Below are positions 1 to 9,297 of a stretch of 58,378 bases of DNA, in pieces. The notes beneath the pieces were generated by a model that did not search any database, had not been told where the DNA came from, and was given only the letters and a program-made list of their open reading frames with translations. Made by a program: the position numbers and the translations under genes. This stretch comes from an uncultured Maricaulis sp. (GTDB taxonomy: Bacteria > Pseudomonadota > Alphaproteobacteria > Caulobacterales > Maricaulaceae). Within the stretch, counting starts at the first letter, position 1. Each line of letters starts with the position of its first letter. Location: contig NZ_CAJQOO010000010.1 of assembly GCF_905480005.1 (NCBI RefSeq), positions 1-58,378 of the forward strand, read 5' to 3'.

Positions 1-1400
1 TCGCCCTCTGGCGTGGCGCCATCTCCGGCCATGTACATATAGCCATCATGGACGCCGACCACGCTCCGGCCGAATTCATTGCGCACGCTCAGGGCGCTGC
101 CCGGATTGGCATAGGCGTCCTGGTAGTTGCGCTCCTCGGCAAGGCGCGGCTCGACCGACGGGTCGGCGAAATCGACCAGCCAGCGACGGATGACGCGGGT
201 ATCGCGATCATATTCCATGGAGAAGCCGAGCTGGCCTTCGGTGGTGAACTGGGTGCCGTAATAACGGTCCTCGGTTCGCAGGATCTCGGTCGGGTCGCCA
301 CTGAAGGGCGCTTCGAGCGCCCAGACACTGTCGCGCTGATCGGTTTCAACACGCGGATCACCATTGTCCAGCGCCTCCGCCCAGGTCAGACGGGCCGCAT
401 GACTGGCCTGCCAGCTGACCGAACGGCGACCGGTGACCACGCCGCCGATCGGCACATTATCGCCCAGGGGCTGACGGGCGATCGTTGCGACTTCATCGCC
501 ATCCGTGTCGATGACAAAGACCCGGTCCGGGAAGCGCGACCAGGGCACCTGGTAAGAAAAGGGTTCTTCCATCTCACCGACGAGAATGTAGTCCCCGCCC
601 GGCGCCGGAGACGCCGAATAATAAAGACCCGGCTCACCGAGCTCCCGGACCCGCGTCCGGCCGCTGGTATTGACGACCGCGAGCTGGCTCGTGGCGAGCC
701 AGGCAAAGAGGGCGGCATCATGGTCATCAGCCAGCAGGTCCTGATAGGTCCGCACCGGCGCTTCATAGCCGCTGGCTTCCTGCGTCACCGGGCCGGAAGG
801 CACGCGCGGGCGCTCCGGCATGGCACCCCGATCCGGGTCCACCAGGTGAACAAGCAGGCGCTCGCCATCAGGCATCCAGTCAATCGGCGAGAAGACGGCA
901 TTGATACCAGCGTCGACCAGCTCGCGGGCTCGGGCGCGCTCGACATCAACGACCCACAGGCTGAGCTCGTCATTGCGGGTCATGACAAAGGCGATCTGCG
1001 ACCCGTCCGGAGACCAGCTCGTATAGGAAATACCGGCATCGCTTGGCAGAGAAATCCGGCGTTCCTCACCGCTCTCCAGATCCATCAGCGAGAGACCCAC
1101 CACCGAGCGAGGGCCATGGCGACCATTCAGCGTCGCATCCAGCCGCAGGCCGGCAAGGCGTTCCATCGGACGGGCGAGCTCGGCGACCGGCGGCAGGGCC
1201 TCGCGATGCATGAGAAGCAGCGTGTCGCGCGCCGGCGAGAGCGAGGTCCAGGGCGAGGGCGCCGCGTCCACGATGTCGATAATGTCCTGGGGTGGCAGGC
1301 GATAAGGATCCTGCGCGGCGACCGGTGCGACCCAGAAGGCAGACGCCGCCACCAGTCCCAGCCCGGCCCTGAGGCCGGTTTTCATCATCGATTTCAGCAT
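1..1400 (-). CDS. S9 family (prolyl oligopeptidase-like) exported peptidase, N-terminal part
   Basis: This is the first 466 codons of a gene that runs off the left edge. The start ATG at 1400 has GGGGAG seven bases upstream. The protein opens with a signal peptide (MLKSMMKTG, a hydrophobic core, then AVAA-type residues before QDPYRLP). The rest visible is a beta-propeller-like region with blade motifs such as YTSWSPDGSQIAF near residues 115-130 and YYSASPAPGGDY near 255. The opening YRLPPQDIIDIVDAAPSP resembles the S9D glutamyl endopeptidase/acylaminoacyl peptidase group. The catalytic Ser-Asp-His domain would be C-terminal and is not in the window, so peptidase activity is inferred from family only. 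It is probably a periplasmic peptidase. The gene is transcribed in the same direction as the acyltransferase upstream, with a 57-base gap. Confidence 0.8.
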   Translation of the reverse strand, partial: MLKSMMKTGLRAGLGLVAASAFWVAPVAAQDPYRLPPQDIIDIVDAAPSPWTSLSPARDTLLLMHREALPPVAELARPMERLAGLRLDATLNGRHGPRSVVGLSLMDLESGEERRISLPSDAGISYTSWSPDGSQIAFVMTRNDELSLWVVDVERARARELVDAGINAVFSPIDWMPDGERLLVHLVDPDRGAMPERPRVPSGPVTQEASGYEAPVRTYQDLLADDHDAALFAWLATSQLAVVNTSGRTRVRELGEPGLYYSASPAPGGDYILVGEMEEPFSYQVPWSRFPDRVFVIDTDGDEVATIARQPLGDNVPIGGVVTGRRSVSWQASHAARLTWAEALDNGDPRVETDQRDSVWALEAPFSGDPTEILRTEDRYYGTQFTTEGQLGFSMEYDRDTRVIRRWLVDFADPSVEPRLAEERNYQDAYANPGSALSVRNEFGRSVVGVHDGYMYMAGDGATPEG

Positions 1401-1457
1401 CACGAACTCCCCGAATATGTGTCCCGGGGAAGATAGGCGGACGCGGCCCGGTTTCGT

Positions 1458-2726
1458 CTAAAGTTTTTGTAATGTGTCACCGAGCTCCGGCGCCCTGGAC
1501 GAACGGGGTGCCGCTTCGGTCGTTACAGCCGGGGCCAATGCCTTCATGCCCATGACCAGGCGCAGGACCGGGATCCGGCGCAGGACTTCAAATCCGATCG
1601 CGCAGCCGGCAATGGTGGTCGCCTCGATGATCACGAATTCCGTCCAGACACCAAAGCCCGCATCCCGGATCGCAAAGCCGACCGACACGATCAGGGTCTG
1701 ATGCAGGATGTACCAGGGGAAGACCGCCGCGGTGAGATAGCGACGAACCGGACCGTCATGGTCCAGCCAGCGCCGTGCCGCGCCCAGCAGCGTCAGGATG
1801 ATCGTCCACATGAACACGATCCGGCCGATCCGGGCGATCCAGAGAAGAACGGGCTCGGACGCTGCGAACTCGATATTGGTGTAGGCCCAGAAGAGGTAGG
1901 CGACCAAGCTGACAGTCACACCCGCGGCGACCGGCAATGCACGGTCCACCGCGGTCCAGAAGCCGTCATTCTTGGCGAGAACATAGCCGAACAACACCAT
2001 TGTGAGCGAGTGCGCGTGATTGGCCCAATCGTCGAACAGGGCGTGCGTGGTCGGGAATTGGTCGGCGAGCGTGAACCGGATCACGAGGAAGGGCAGGAGT
2101 GGCAGAATGATAAACCCTGCCAAGCCGAGTCCGCTGCCTGCCGCGCCGCGTCCAAGCCCCCGCAAGACCTTGCTGTCCGCCAGCCGGCGCAAGAAGGGCA
2201 GGACCGGAGCCAGGACCAGGCAGTAAACGAAGAGATAGACGACGTACCAGAGATGGTTCCAGGTCGGCGTGTGCAGCTCCCATGGCCCCGCCCATTCACC
2301 CGCATACTGGCGATAGAACGCCCACCAGCCCGGATCGATCAGTCCGGCGATGCGCAGCTCGGAATAGGATTGCGGGGGGACGATCACATACATGCCGAAC
2401 AGGATGACCGGGAAAAGCCGCCAGGCCCTGTCGGCCGCGAACCGACCACTGCCCAGCTTGTCCGAGAGAAAGCGGATGGCGACGCCCGAGATCAGAAAGA
2501 GCAGCGGCAGGCGCCAGGGACTGGAGAGCCACATGAAGGGCTCCATCGCGTCATTCGCGTGGAGACTCTTGGCGTGCCAGCCCTCCGTGTTGAAGAACAT
2601 CCCCGTGTGATAGAGGATCAACAGGAGAAAGACCCCGATACGCAGCCAGTCGATACCGTAATGCCGGATCGAGGCGGATTGGGCGCCGGATGGGGGGCTG
2701 GATTGGCGGGCGGTTTCGTGGGTCAT
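1458..2726 (-). CDS. Acyltransferase-3 family integral membrane protein (OpgC/MdoC-like)
   Basis: The protein has 422 residues from the ATG at 2726, which has GAGGAG eight bases upstream. A longer open frame to 2918 crosses the divergent regulatory region and overlaps the neighbour's start, so I reject it. The N-terminus has the acyltransferase-3 signature: YGIDWLRIG at about residues 23-31, and the conserved His of LYHTGMFF at residue 40. About ten hydrophobic membrane segments follow. The family transfers acyl groups (acetyl, succinyl) to exported sugars, glucans, peptidoglycan or lipids at the inner membrane; the substrate here cannot be read from sequence. It is divergent to a membrane-anchored LytTR regulator 2888-3766 across about 160-180 bases, which makes that protein a candidate regulator. 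Confidence 0.85.
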   Translation of the reverse strand: MTHETARQSSPPSGAQSASIRHYGIDWLRIGVFLLLILYHTGMFFNTEGWHAKSLHANDAMEPFMWLSSPWRLPLLFLISGVAIRFLSDKLGSGRFAADRAWRLFPVILFGMYVIVPPQSYSELRIAGLIDPGWWAFYRQYAGEWAGPWELHTPTWNHLWYVVYLFVYCLVLAPVLPFLRRLADSKVLRGLGRGAAGSGLGLAGFIILPLLPFLVIRFTLADQFPTTHALFDDWANHAHSLTMVLFGYVLAKNDGFWTAVDRALPVAAGVTVSLVAYLFWAYTNIEFAASEPVLLWIARIGRIVFMWTIILTLLGAARRWLDHDGPVRRYLTAAVFPWYILHQTLIVSVGFAIRDAGFGVWTEFVIIEATTIAGCAIGFEVLRRIPVLRLVMGMKALAPAVTTEAAPRSSRAPELGDTLQKL

Positions 2727-2905
2727 GGCAACACTCCTCAAGTGCCAACACCTTTCGCGCAGCCCGGGTCTCGCCGCCAGCGCCGGGTGATTACCGGCAG
2801 TCCGGCGGGGCCAGCGGCTGCCAGTCTGTGACAAGCGGCGGCAAGCCGGGATGAGCGGCTGACGTCCCGCTTGCCGTTTTTCACACCGTGAGCGAGCATC
2901 CTGCG
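2727..2905. promoter_or_regulatory. Divergent intergenic region between acyltransferase and LytTR gene
   Basis: About 180 bases separate the two divergent starts, so promoters for both must lie here. I see GC-rich repeated elements of the type AAGCGGC/GAGCGGC (around 2832-2865) but no clean -35/-10 pair and no convincing LytTR direct repeat. LytTR proteins usually bind two roughly 9-10 base direct repeats, so this is where such sites would be expected. Confidence 0.35.
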
Positions 2906-3766
2906 ATGAACGACACACTGCCCTTTGACCGAGACCGTGCCCGCGCCGCCGAGCGCCGGGCCCTGTGGCTTGCCTGCCAGTTTGCCTGGCTGACGCTTCT
3001 GACCTTCTGGATCATCGCCTCGCTGTCGATCGACACCGAGTTCGCTCGGGCCGGCCGGGACAGCCCGCCTTTCTTCGCCTGGGTCACCGAGGGGTCAAGC
3101 GTCCTCATGACAGCCCTGATGGTCCCCGGCATGATGTGGCTGGGCCTGCGGGCGCCGCTGGAGCCCGGTCGGTGGCTATCATCCCTGCCTTGGCATCTGC
3201 TCGGCTTCCTCGCTTATACCAGCCTGCATGTATTGGGTATGGTGTTGATCCGCGAGGGTGTCTGGACCTTCGGCTATGGCAGCCAATACGAGTTCCTGGG
3301 CGATGCCCCGTGGCGCGAGATCATCTATGAAGCGCGCAAGGATCTGGGGACCTATGCCGGTTACCAGATCATCATGGCGGTCGCGCTGGCCCTCCAGATG
3401 CGGCGACTGGAAGTCGAGGCCGCGCGGGCCGAGGCCCGCAACTCCCATCGCGTGACCCTGAAATGCGGTGGCCGGACCCTGCGCATTGCTGCCCGGGAAT
3501 TTCGCGCCGCGCAGGCGGCCGGGAATTACGTCGAGATACGTCTCGCAGGGGGCGAGCATCTCGCCCGCTCGACCCTGACCGAGCTGGAACGGCAACTGAC
3601 CGATGCCGGTATTGATGTCGTCCGGGTCCACCGGTCGTGGCTGGTCAATCGCGACTCGATCACCGAGATCGCGCCAACCGGCGAGGGTGATGTCGCCATT
3701 ACCCTGGATACGGGGTCGCAAATCCCGGGCAGTCGGCGCTATCGCGCCCGGCTGGACGCCGCCTGA
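2906..3766 (+). CDS. Membrane-anchored LytTR-type transcriptional regulator
   Basis: The protein has 286 residues from the ATG at 2906. An in-frame GTG at 2888 would add six residues but has no purine-rich site before it. The N-terminal half has four hydrophobic segments (about residues 20-42, 66-84, 95-116, 148-165). A short charged helix (RRLEVEAARAEAR) leads to a LytTR DNA-binding domain in the last 100 residues. Recognisable LytTR features are FRAAQAAGNYVEIRL, the STLTELERQL turn and VRVHRSWLVNRDSI. There is no receiver domain, so this is a one-component regulator whose signal is presumably sensed in the membrane. It is divergent to the acyltransferase gene and overlaps by 28 bases, tail to tail, the membrane protein gene on the other strand. 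Confidence 0.88.
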   Translation: MNDTLPFDRDRARAAERRALWLACQFAWLTLLTFWIIASLSIDTEFARAGRDSPPFFAWVTEGSSVLMTALMVPGMMWLGLRAPLEPGRWLSSLPWHLLGFLAYTSLHVLGMVLIREGVWTFGYGSQYEFLGDAPWREIIYEARKDLGTYAGYQIIMAVALALQMRRLEVEAARAEARNSHRVTLKCGGRTLRIAAREFRAAQAAGNYVEIRLAGGEHLARSTLTELERQLTDAGIDVVRVHRSWLVNRDSITEIAPTGEGDVAITLDTGSQIPGSRRYRARLDAA

Positions 3767-4221
3767 ATCGCGGCGTCGGCCCGGTCGGCGCGGCGATAGA
3801 GCCAGGCCGCGAACAGGAATCCGGAGCCGAAGACGGCGGTGATGACCAGGACATCAGCCGGCCAAACGGGTCCGTCCTCTCCCCAGCCAAGCCCGATCGC
3901 CAATCCTGCCGTCAGACCCATGAATCCCGCCGAGGCCAGACTGGCCAGGCACATGGCCCGCCGCCGCCAGCGTGACGCCGCCACGCCGATCAGGGCCATG
4001 GCAGGCAAGGCGAGATAGAGAAGATTGGCGTCCTGCTCCGCCGCACCGATGACACCGACGGCACCATTGACCCAGAACAACAGGACATTGCCACCGATCA
4101 TCCCGAAATCAGCCAGTCGCCGAGCCCAGTGCCGACCCGGTCGCAAAAGCCACCACAGACCCGACCCAAGAACCAGCAGAAGGGCACCGGCGACCACATA
4201 GTCAAGCAAGGTCCAGTTCAT
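3739..4221 (-). CDS. Hypothetical four-helix membrane protein
   Basis: The protein has 160 residues, and its start ATG at 4221 has GGAG seven bases upstream. It has four strong hydrophobic segments at about residues 8-26, 38-58, 66-85 and 93-145 (the last region holds two close segments). An arginine-rich cytoplasmic loop (SRWRRRA) and a charged C-terminus (YRRADRADAA) follow. I do not recognise a family. Its 3' end overlaps the 3' end of the LytTR gene by 28 bases. Membrane partners of LytTR regulators (as in two-gene LytTR systems) are known, so a functional link is conceivable, but the convergent layout argues against co-transcription. Confidence 0.7.
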   Translation of the reverse strand: MNWTLLDYVVAGALLLVLGSGLWWLLRPGRHWARRLADFGMIGGNVLLFWVNGAVGVIGAAEQDANLLYLALPAMALIGVAASRWRRRAMCLASLASAGFMGLTAGLAIGLGWGEDGPVWPADVLVITAVFGSGFLFAAWLYRRADRADAAIQAASSRAR

Positions 4222-4286
4222 GTCCGCTCTCCGTCTTGCCCGGCGCCGATTATGGTCTGCGTTCCAGGCTTTGCGACGCGGGCACG

Positions 4287-4315
4287 AAAAACCCCGCCGG
4301 ATTGCTCCGGCGGGG
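4287..4315 (-). terminator. Rho-independent terminator of the rpsO-pnp transcript
   Basis: A perfect 10-bp stem (CCCCGCCGGA at 4292-4301 with TCCGGCGGGG at 4306-4315, loop TTGC) is followed on the minus strand by five Ts (4291-4287). It lies 32 bases past the pnp stop codon. The plus-strand side has only TCTTCTT, so it works best for minus-strand transcripts. Confidence 0.9.
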
Positions 4316-4346
4316 TCTTCTTGATCAATCGATCGAAGCCGGCAGC

Positions 4347-6476
4347 TTATTCAGCGCCGTCTTCTTTCTTGACCTCTTCACCGGTTTCCTGGTCGACGAC
4401 TTTCATCGACAGGCGAACCTTGCCGCGATCGTCAAAGCCGAGAAGTTTCACATAAACTTCCTGACCTTCAGACACCACGTCAGACGGATGGTTCACGCGT
4501 TCAGCCTTGAGCTGCGACACGTGGACGAGACCGTCCTTGGGACCGAAGAAGTTCACGAAGGCGCCGAAGTCCATGACCTTGACGACCTTGCCCTTGTAGA
4601 CCTTGCCTTCTTCCGGCTCAGCCGTGAGGCCGTGGATCCAGTCGAGGGCTGCCTTGATCGAAGCGCCGTCCGAGGACGAGACCTTGATCACGCCGTCGTC
4701 ATTGACGTCGACCTTGGCACCCGTGGTTTCGACGATCTCGCGGATCACCTTGCCGCCCGAACCGATCACGTCGCGGATCTTGTCGGTCGGAATGGTGATG
4801 GTTTCGATGCGAGGCGCGAATTCACCCAGCTCGGTCCGGGCTTCGCCCAGAGCCTTGCCCATCTCTTCGAGGATGTGCAGACGACCACCGCTGGCCTGGG
4901 CCAGGGCTGTCTTCATGATCTCCTCGTCGATACCGGCGATCTTGATGTCCATCTGCAGCGAGGTGACACCCTCGGTGGTACCAGCCACCTTGAAGTCCAT
5001 GTCGCCGAGATGATCCTCATCACCCAGGATGTCGGAGAGAACAGCAATGCCCTCCGGATCCTTGATCAGGCCCATGGCGATGCCAGAGACCGGACGGGTG
5101 ATCGGCACGCCGGCATCCATCATGGACAGCGAAGCGCCGCAGACCGTGGCCATCGAGGACGAGCCGTTCGACTCGGTGATCTCGGAGACCAGGCGGATCG
5201 TGTAAGGGAAGTCTTCCTTGGTCGGAAGGACCGCCTTCACCGCACGCCAGGCAAGTTTGCCGTGGCCGATTTCCCGACGACCCGGAGCGAGACGGAATGA
5301 CGTCTCACCGACCGAATAGGGCGGGAAGTTATAGTGCAGCATGAAGCGTTCTTTGTAGGTTCCCGTCAGGGCGTCGATGAATTGCTCATCTTCGCCTGTG
5401 CCCAGGGTCGCGACGACCAGGGCCTGGGTTTCCCCACGCGTGAACAGGGCAGAACCGTGCGTCCGCGGCAGGATGCCGGCTTCGGACACGATCGAGCGCA
5501 CCTGATCGAGGGAACGACCATCGATGCGCTTGCCGGTCTTGATGATGCCACCGCGAACGATGGAGCTCTCGACCGCTTTCATGACGTCCTTGAGGGTCGT
5601 CATGTCGATGCCGTCCGGACGATCTTCCGTCTGGAGCAGGGCTTCGACAGCCTTGTCTTTCGCCGCACCGACCGCCTTGTAGCGCTCGGTCTTGTCGACG
5701 ATCGTGTAGGCAGCGGCCAGATCGTCACCGATCAGGTCACGAACCTTGGCTTCCTCGGCCGAGTGATCAGCCGGAGCGTAATCCCAAGGTTCCTTGGCAG
5801 CGCGTTCGGCCAGCTTGATGATCATGTCGATCACCGGCTGGAAGGCCTTGTGACCGGCCATGACAGCGCCAAGCATGACGTCCTCGGAAAGCTCCTTGGC
5901 TTCCGATTCCACCATCATGACCGCGTCCTGCGTACCGGCAACAACGAGGTCGAGCTCGCTGTCTTCCATCTCGTCGCAAGGCGGGTTGATGATGTATTCG
6001 CCGTCCTTGTAGCCGACGCGAGCCGCGCCGATCGGACCCATGAAGGGCAGACCGGACAGGACGAGCGCCGCAGAAGCACCGATCATGCCGACAATGTCGG
6101 GATCGTTTTCAAGGTCGTGCGACAGGACGGTGAGCATCACCTGGACTTCATTCTTGAAGCCCTTGACGAACAGCGGACGGATCGGACGGTCGATGAGACG
6201 CGAGGTGAGCGTCTCCTTGTCCGTCGGACGGCCTTCACGCTTGAAGAAGCCGCCGGGGATCTTGCCGGCTGCGAAGTATTTTTCCTGGTAATTGACCGTC
6301 AGCGGGAAGAAATCGACTCCCGGCTTGGCCTGTTTGACGCCGACGGCGGTGGCGAGAACTGTGGTCTCGCCATAGGACACCATAACGGCGCCGTCAGCCT
6401 GGCGGGCGACCCGCCCGGTTTCGATGGTAAGTGGGCGACCTGCCCACTCAATCGTTTCTTTCTGGATATCGAACAT
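4347..6476 (-). CDS. pnp: Polyribonucleotide nucleotidyltransferase (PNPase)
   Basis: The protein has 709 residues, the normal length for PNPase. It catalyses phosphorolytic 3'-5' RNA degradation and works with RNase E and helicases in the degradosome. Two RNase PH-like domains are visible (residues about 10-140, starting near [21 protein letters not shown], and about 310-540, with the active-site region MDIKIAGI). A KH domain follows ([20 protein letters not shown], about 560-580), then an S1 domain ([15 protein letters not shown], about 630-645). It lies 29 bases downstream of rpsO, the classic rpsO-pnp pair. In enterobacteria the leader is processed by RNase III for autocontrol, but I see no strong hairpin in the short gap here. 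A terminator follows. Confidence 0.98.
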   Translation of the reverse strand: MFDIQKETIEWAGRPLTIETGRVARQADGAVMVSYGETTVLATAVGVKQAKPGVDFFPLTVNYQEKYFAAGKIPGGFFKREGRPTDKETLTSRLIDRPIRPLFVKGFKNEVQVMLTVLSHDLENDPDIVGMIGASAALVLSGLPFMGPIGAARVGYKDGEYIINPPCDEMEDSELDLVVAGTQDAVMMVESEAKELSEDVMLGAVMAGHKAFQPVIDMIIKLAERAAKEPWDYAPADHSAEEAKVRDLIGDDLAAAYTIVDKTERYKAVGAAKDKAVEALLQTEDRPDGIDMTTLKDVMKAVESSIVRGGIIKTGKRIDGRSLDQVRSIVSEAGILPRTHGSALFTRGETQALVVATLGTGEDEQFIDALTGTYKERFMLHYNFPPYSVGETSFRLAPGRREIGHGKLAWRAVKAVLPTKEDFPYTIRLVSEITESNGSSSMATVCGASLSMMDAGVPITRPVSGIAMGLIKDPEGIAVLSDILGDEDHLGDMDFKVAGTTEGVTSLQMDIKIAGIDEEIMKTALAQASGGRLHILEEMGKALGEARTELGEFAPRIETITIPTDKIRDVIGSGGKVIREIVETTGAKVDVNDDGVIKVSSSDGASIKAALDWIHGLTAEPEEGKVYKGKVVKVMDFGAFVNFFGPKDGLVHVSQLKAERVNHPSDVVSEGQEVYVKLLGFDDRGKVRLSMKVVDQETGEEVKKEDGAE

Positions 6477-6505
6477 ATCGTCTTTCGTACGGATGGCGTC
6501 GCGGA

Positions 6506-6775
6506 TCAGCGGCGCAGACCCAGTTTCTCGATCAGAGCCTGATAACGGGCCACGTCCTTGTTCTTGACGTAGTCGAGAAGCCGGCGGCGCTGGGAGACCA
6601 TCTTAAGAAGGCCGCGACGCGAGTGGTTGTCCTTCTTGTGGGTCTTGAAGTGCTCGGTAAGGTTGGCAATCCGGGTGGTCAGGATGGCCACTTGCACTTC
6701 CGGCGATCCCGTGTCGGTTTTGCCACGGGCATGTTCAGCGATCAGCGCGGATTTGCGCTCTTGCGTAATCGACAT
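6506..6775 (-). CDS. rpsO: 30S ribosomal protein S15
   Basis: The protein has 89 residues, the standard length. The start ATG at 6775 has AGGAG six bases upstream. The conserved S15 core is clear: [15 protein letters not shown] (about 22-36) and [20 protein letters not shown] (about 51-70), which contact 16S rRNA helices 20-22. S15 is a primary binder in 30S platform assembly. It sits between truB and pnp as in most proteobacteria. A 9-bp hairpin lies just upstream across the truB stop codon. Confidence 0.98.
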   Translation of the reverse strand: MSITQERKSALIAEHARGKTDTGSPEVQVAILTTRIANLTEHFKTHKKDNHSRRGLLKMVSQRRRLLDYVKNKDVARYQALIEKLGLRR

Positions 6776-6801
6776 CGGGTTCTCCTAAACTCGTTATGTC
6801 G

Positions 6802-6823
6802 ACTCCCTGAAATGTCAGGGAGT
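6802..6823 (-). promoter_or_regulatory. Hairpin across the truB stop codon, in the rpsO leader
   Basis: A perfect 9-bp inverted repeat (ACTCCCTGA 6802-6810, TCAGGGAGT 6815-6823, loop AATG) has the truB TGA stop within one arm, about 26 bases before the rpsO start. There is no T-run after it, so it is not a terminator. Known roles for structures here are S15 autoregulation or RNase processing; which one applies is not visible. Confidence 0.55.
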
Positions 6824-7771
6824 GAGGTTGAAAACACGCGAGGGCTGGAACTTTCCCGCCCTTGCGTCGCCGAGCGCCACTGCCACGCCGTCGCAAAGTG
6901 CCAAAGCGGTAAAGGTGCAGTCCTTGCCCGCAATTTCGCGAGGTCGGCGCTGCGCCTTGAGCTCTTGCGCTTGACGCGGGAGCAGGACGATCGGACGTCC
7001 TAGCTTCAACTGGAAGGATTCCTCTTCGGTTATGGCCAGCGCCGGGATGTCGTCCAGCGCGGTCTGAACCGGGAGCAGAGCTTCCGAAGCGGCGCCCTTA
7101 TGAGCCATTTCTTCCAGTTCGTCCAGCCTTGTGGATTCTGCTTCCGTAAATCCAGCAACGCGAATCCGGCGCAGCGCGGCAACATGACCTTCCGTCCCCA
7201 GTGCATGGGCGATGTCTCGCGCCAGAGATCGGACGTAAGCGCCCTTGCCACAACGCATTTCCAGAACCGCCATATCCTCTGACGGACAGTCGAGAAGGCG
7301 CAGATCCTCGATGTGAACCTCGCGCGCTTCGAGCTGCACATCCGCGCCGCTGCGAGCCAGGTCATAGGCCCGTTCGCCGTCGACCTTGATCGCGGAGAAT
7401 GCGGGCGGAACCTGCTGGATATTGCCGATGAAATCCGGCAATACCGCCTCGATCCGGTCGCGGCTCGGGCGGACCTCGCTCGTCGCGATGATCTCGCCTT
7501 CGCGATCAAGCGTCGTCGTCCGCTCTCCCCAGCGCACAGTGAAGCGGTAGATTTTCGACCCTTCCACAGCGAAAGGCACCGTTTTGGTCGCCTCGCCCAG
7601 CGCGATCGGCAGAATGCCGGAGGCCAGCGGATCAAGCGTTCCCGCATGCCCCGCCTTCCGCGCGTTGAAAATTCGCCGGACCGCCGAAACAGCCTGGGTT
7701 GATGTGATGTCGAGCGGCTTGTCGAGGATCACCCAGCCGTGAATATCCTCGCCCTTGCGACGTCTTCCCAT
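6815..7771 (-). CDS. truB: tRNA pseudouridine-55 synthase
   Basis: The protein has 318 residues from the ATG at 7771, with GGAG six bases upstream. A longer frame to 7882 would start without a ribosome site and adds a non-conserved leader. TruB makes pseudouridine 55 in the T-loop of nearly all tRNAs. The catalytic motif [23 protein letters not shown] begins at residue 41, with the nucleophilic Asp at 47. The N-terminal GWVILDKP and the [20 protein letters not shown] region are typical. Normally rbfA lies directly upstream; here an exported serine hydrolase on the other strand separates them, so truB needs a promoter in the 143-base gap 7772-7914. Confidence 0.96.
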   Translation of the reverse strand: MGRRRKGEDIHGWVILDKPLDITSTQAVSAVRRIFNARKAGHAGTLDPLASGILPIALGEATKTVPFAVEGSKIYRFTVRWGERTTTLDREGEIIATSEVRPSRDRIEAVLPDFIGNIQQVPPAFSAIKVDGERAYDLARSGADVQLEAREVHIEDLRLLDCPSEDMAVLEMRCGKGAYVRSLARDIAHALGTEGHVAALRRIRVAGFTEAESTRLDELEEMAHKGAASEALLPVQTALDDIPALAITEEESFQLKLGRPIVLLPRQAQELKAQRRPREIAGKDCTFTALALCDGVAVALGDARAGKFQPSRVFNLTP

Positions 7772-7914
7772 GTCAGTCTCCATCTGGCGCCGGGGATCGG
7801 ACCCGAACGCGGGAGGGGCGGACCTAGAGGATTGAGGCGGCTGAAGCAAGGGTCGCGGGCTTGCTGGGCAGGAGCGAAGCACCTAGTTGTGAAAGCCTGC
7901 ACGAGGAGTTTTGC

Positions 7915-9297
7915 ATGTTCCGAACCGCGCTTGCCGTGCTGGTCCTGACAATCGGCCTGACGACCGGAAGCTTGGCCCAGCCTGTCGCTGACGCTCGCCC
8001 GCTGGAGGACCGCGTGCGCGACTGGTTCGAACCGCTGGTGGAAACACGCGACTTTTCGGGCGTTATCATGATCCGCCAGGGTGACAATCTTCCCGCAGCC
8101 CTGACCTTTGGCTATGCCGACTGGGTCACCGGCGAGCCGATGAGGGCAGACGCCCGCTTTCCCACCGGCTCGATTACCAAAAGCCTGACAGCAGCAATGG
8201 CGCATCAGCTGATCGATGAGGACCGCCTCGCGCCCGACACAGCCGTTTCGCGCTTTGTCCCGGAACTTGCCGGCTATGACAGGGTCCGGATCGGCGACAT
8301 TCTCGGCCACACGGCCGGTTTGCCTCGGGACGTGCCGCCGGGTGCCCTTGCCGACAGCACCAGCGATACGCTTGTGGCCTGGCTGGCCGATCAGCCCGCT
8401 CCCGGTGCGGGGCCGCATGCCTATGCCTACTCCAATGTGGGTTATGGCCTGCTTGCCGTGATCATCGAGCGCGCCGTCAATGCCCGCTTCGAGACCTTGC
8501 TGACGACTGAATTCCTGATCCCGCTGGACCTTCAGAGAAGCCGGATCGTGCGCCAGGACGGGTCCACCCTCGCCGGTGTGCCGACGGGTTATAGCGCGGG
8601 ACCGTTGCCGCTCGACCTGCGCGCGCCCATGGCCAACACGCCTGCCCTCGGGGCTTCCGGCCTGGTGGCTCCGGTGGAGGACTTGTTGCGATTGGCGGAT
8701 GCGGTCGCGAGCCGCCGCATCGACCTGTTCGAGCCCGATGGCCGGATGACCGGCTCCTGGAGCGTTGAGCAATTGAACGGCGAAACCATCTATACCATTC
8801 AGGGGTCGGTTCCCGGATACAGCGCCGGCATCTCTGTTCTGCCCGGACGCGACATCACCATCGCCTATGGAACCAGTCTTGAATCCTATCCCAATTGGGA
8901 AATCCGGGACGTCCTGCACGCGCTTGCACTGGGACTGCCCGTCGCGCCCGCCGCCAGCCGCCCCGCCACCGATCGTCTGACCTCTGGCCATCTGGAAGCC
9001 GTCGGCACCTATTCAGGAAGCCCGTTCGGCCCGGTAGCGCTCAGGCAGACCGAGGGCGGGCTGGACCTGGTTCTGACGGAACGTGACTGGCGTTTCTACC
9101 TCACGCCAACCGGGATCGACACCTTCAACTGGCGGCTATTCAATACCGATATGACATTGGAGCGCGATGCAGCCGGGCGCGTGGCCGCGATCACGGCGAA
9201 CCAGGCAGGGCTCACCGGAGACGGGCGTGCCTACCGCCTCGAACGCACCGACTTGCCGCCCTTGCCGCCAGCCGCAACCGAGACGACCGAGAACTAG
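7915..9297 (+). CDS. Exported serine hydrolase (beta-lactamase class C / PBP4*-like)
   Basis: The protein has 460 residues. The start ATG at 7915 has GAGGAG six bases upstream. It has a signal peptide (MFRTALAVLV to GSLAQ, cleavage near residue 22). The class C serine hydrolase fold is shown by SITK (nucleophile Ser86, Lys89), YSN (Tyr172, Asn174) and HTAGLP (132-137, usually HTSGLP). A C-terminal beta-rich extension follows from about residue 350. Such proteins include esterases, D-amino-acid peptidases and true beta-lactamases; the substrate cannot be assigned. The gene lies opposite to and between rbfA and truB, and its TAG stop overlaps the rbfA TAG stop in a shared CTAG. Confidence 0.88.
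   Translation: MFRTALAVLVLTIGLTTGSLAQPVADARPLEDRVRDWFEPLVETRDFSGVIMIRQGDNLPAALTFGYADWVTGEPMRADARFPTGSITKSLTAAMAHQLIDEDRLAPDTAVSRFVPELAGYDRVRIGDILGHTAGLPRDVPPGALADSTSDTLVAWLADQPAPGAGPHAYAYSNVGYGLLAVIIERAVNARFETLLTTEFLIPLDLQRSRIVRQDGSTLAGVPTGYSAGPLPLDLRAPMANTPALGASGLVAPVEDLLRLADAVASRRIDLFEPDGRMTGSWSVEQLNGETIYTIQGSVPGYSAGISVLPGRDITIAYGTSLESYPNWEIRDVLHALALGLPVAPAASRPATDRLTSGHLEAVGTYSGSPFGPVALRQTEGGLDLVLTERDWRFYLTPTGIDTFNWRLFNTDMTLERDAAGRVAAITANQAGLTGDGRAYRLERTDLPPLPPAATETTEN

Noticed and set aside
5334-6542. 402-codon plus-strand frame opposite pnp, and similar frames opposite the S9 peptidase (48-1436) and nusA
   Set aside because: Same antisense effect; the minus-strand frames are clear known families.
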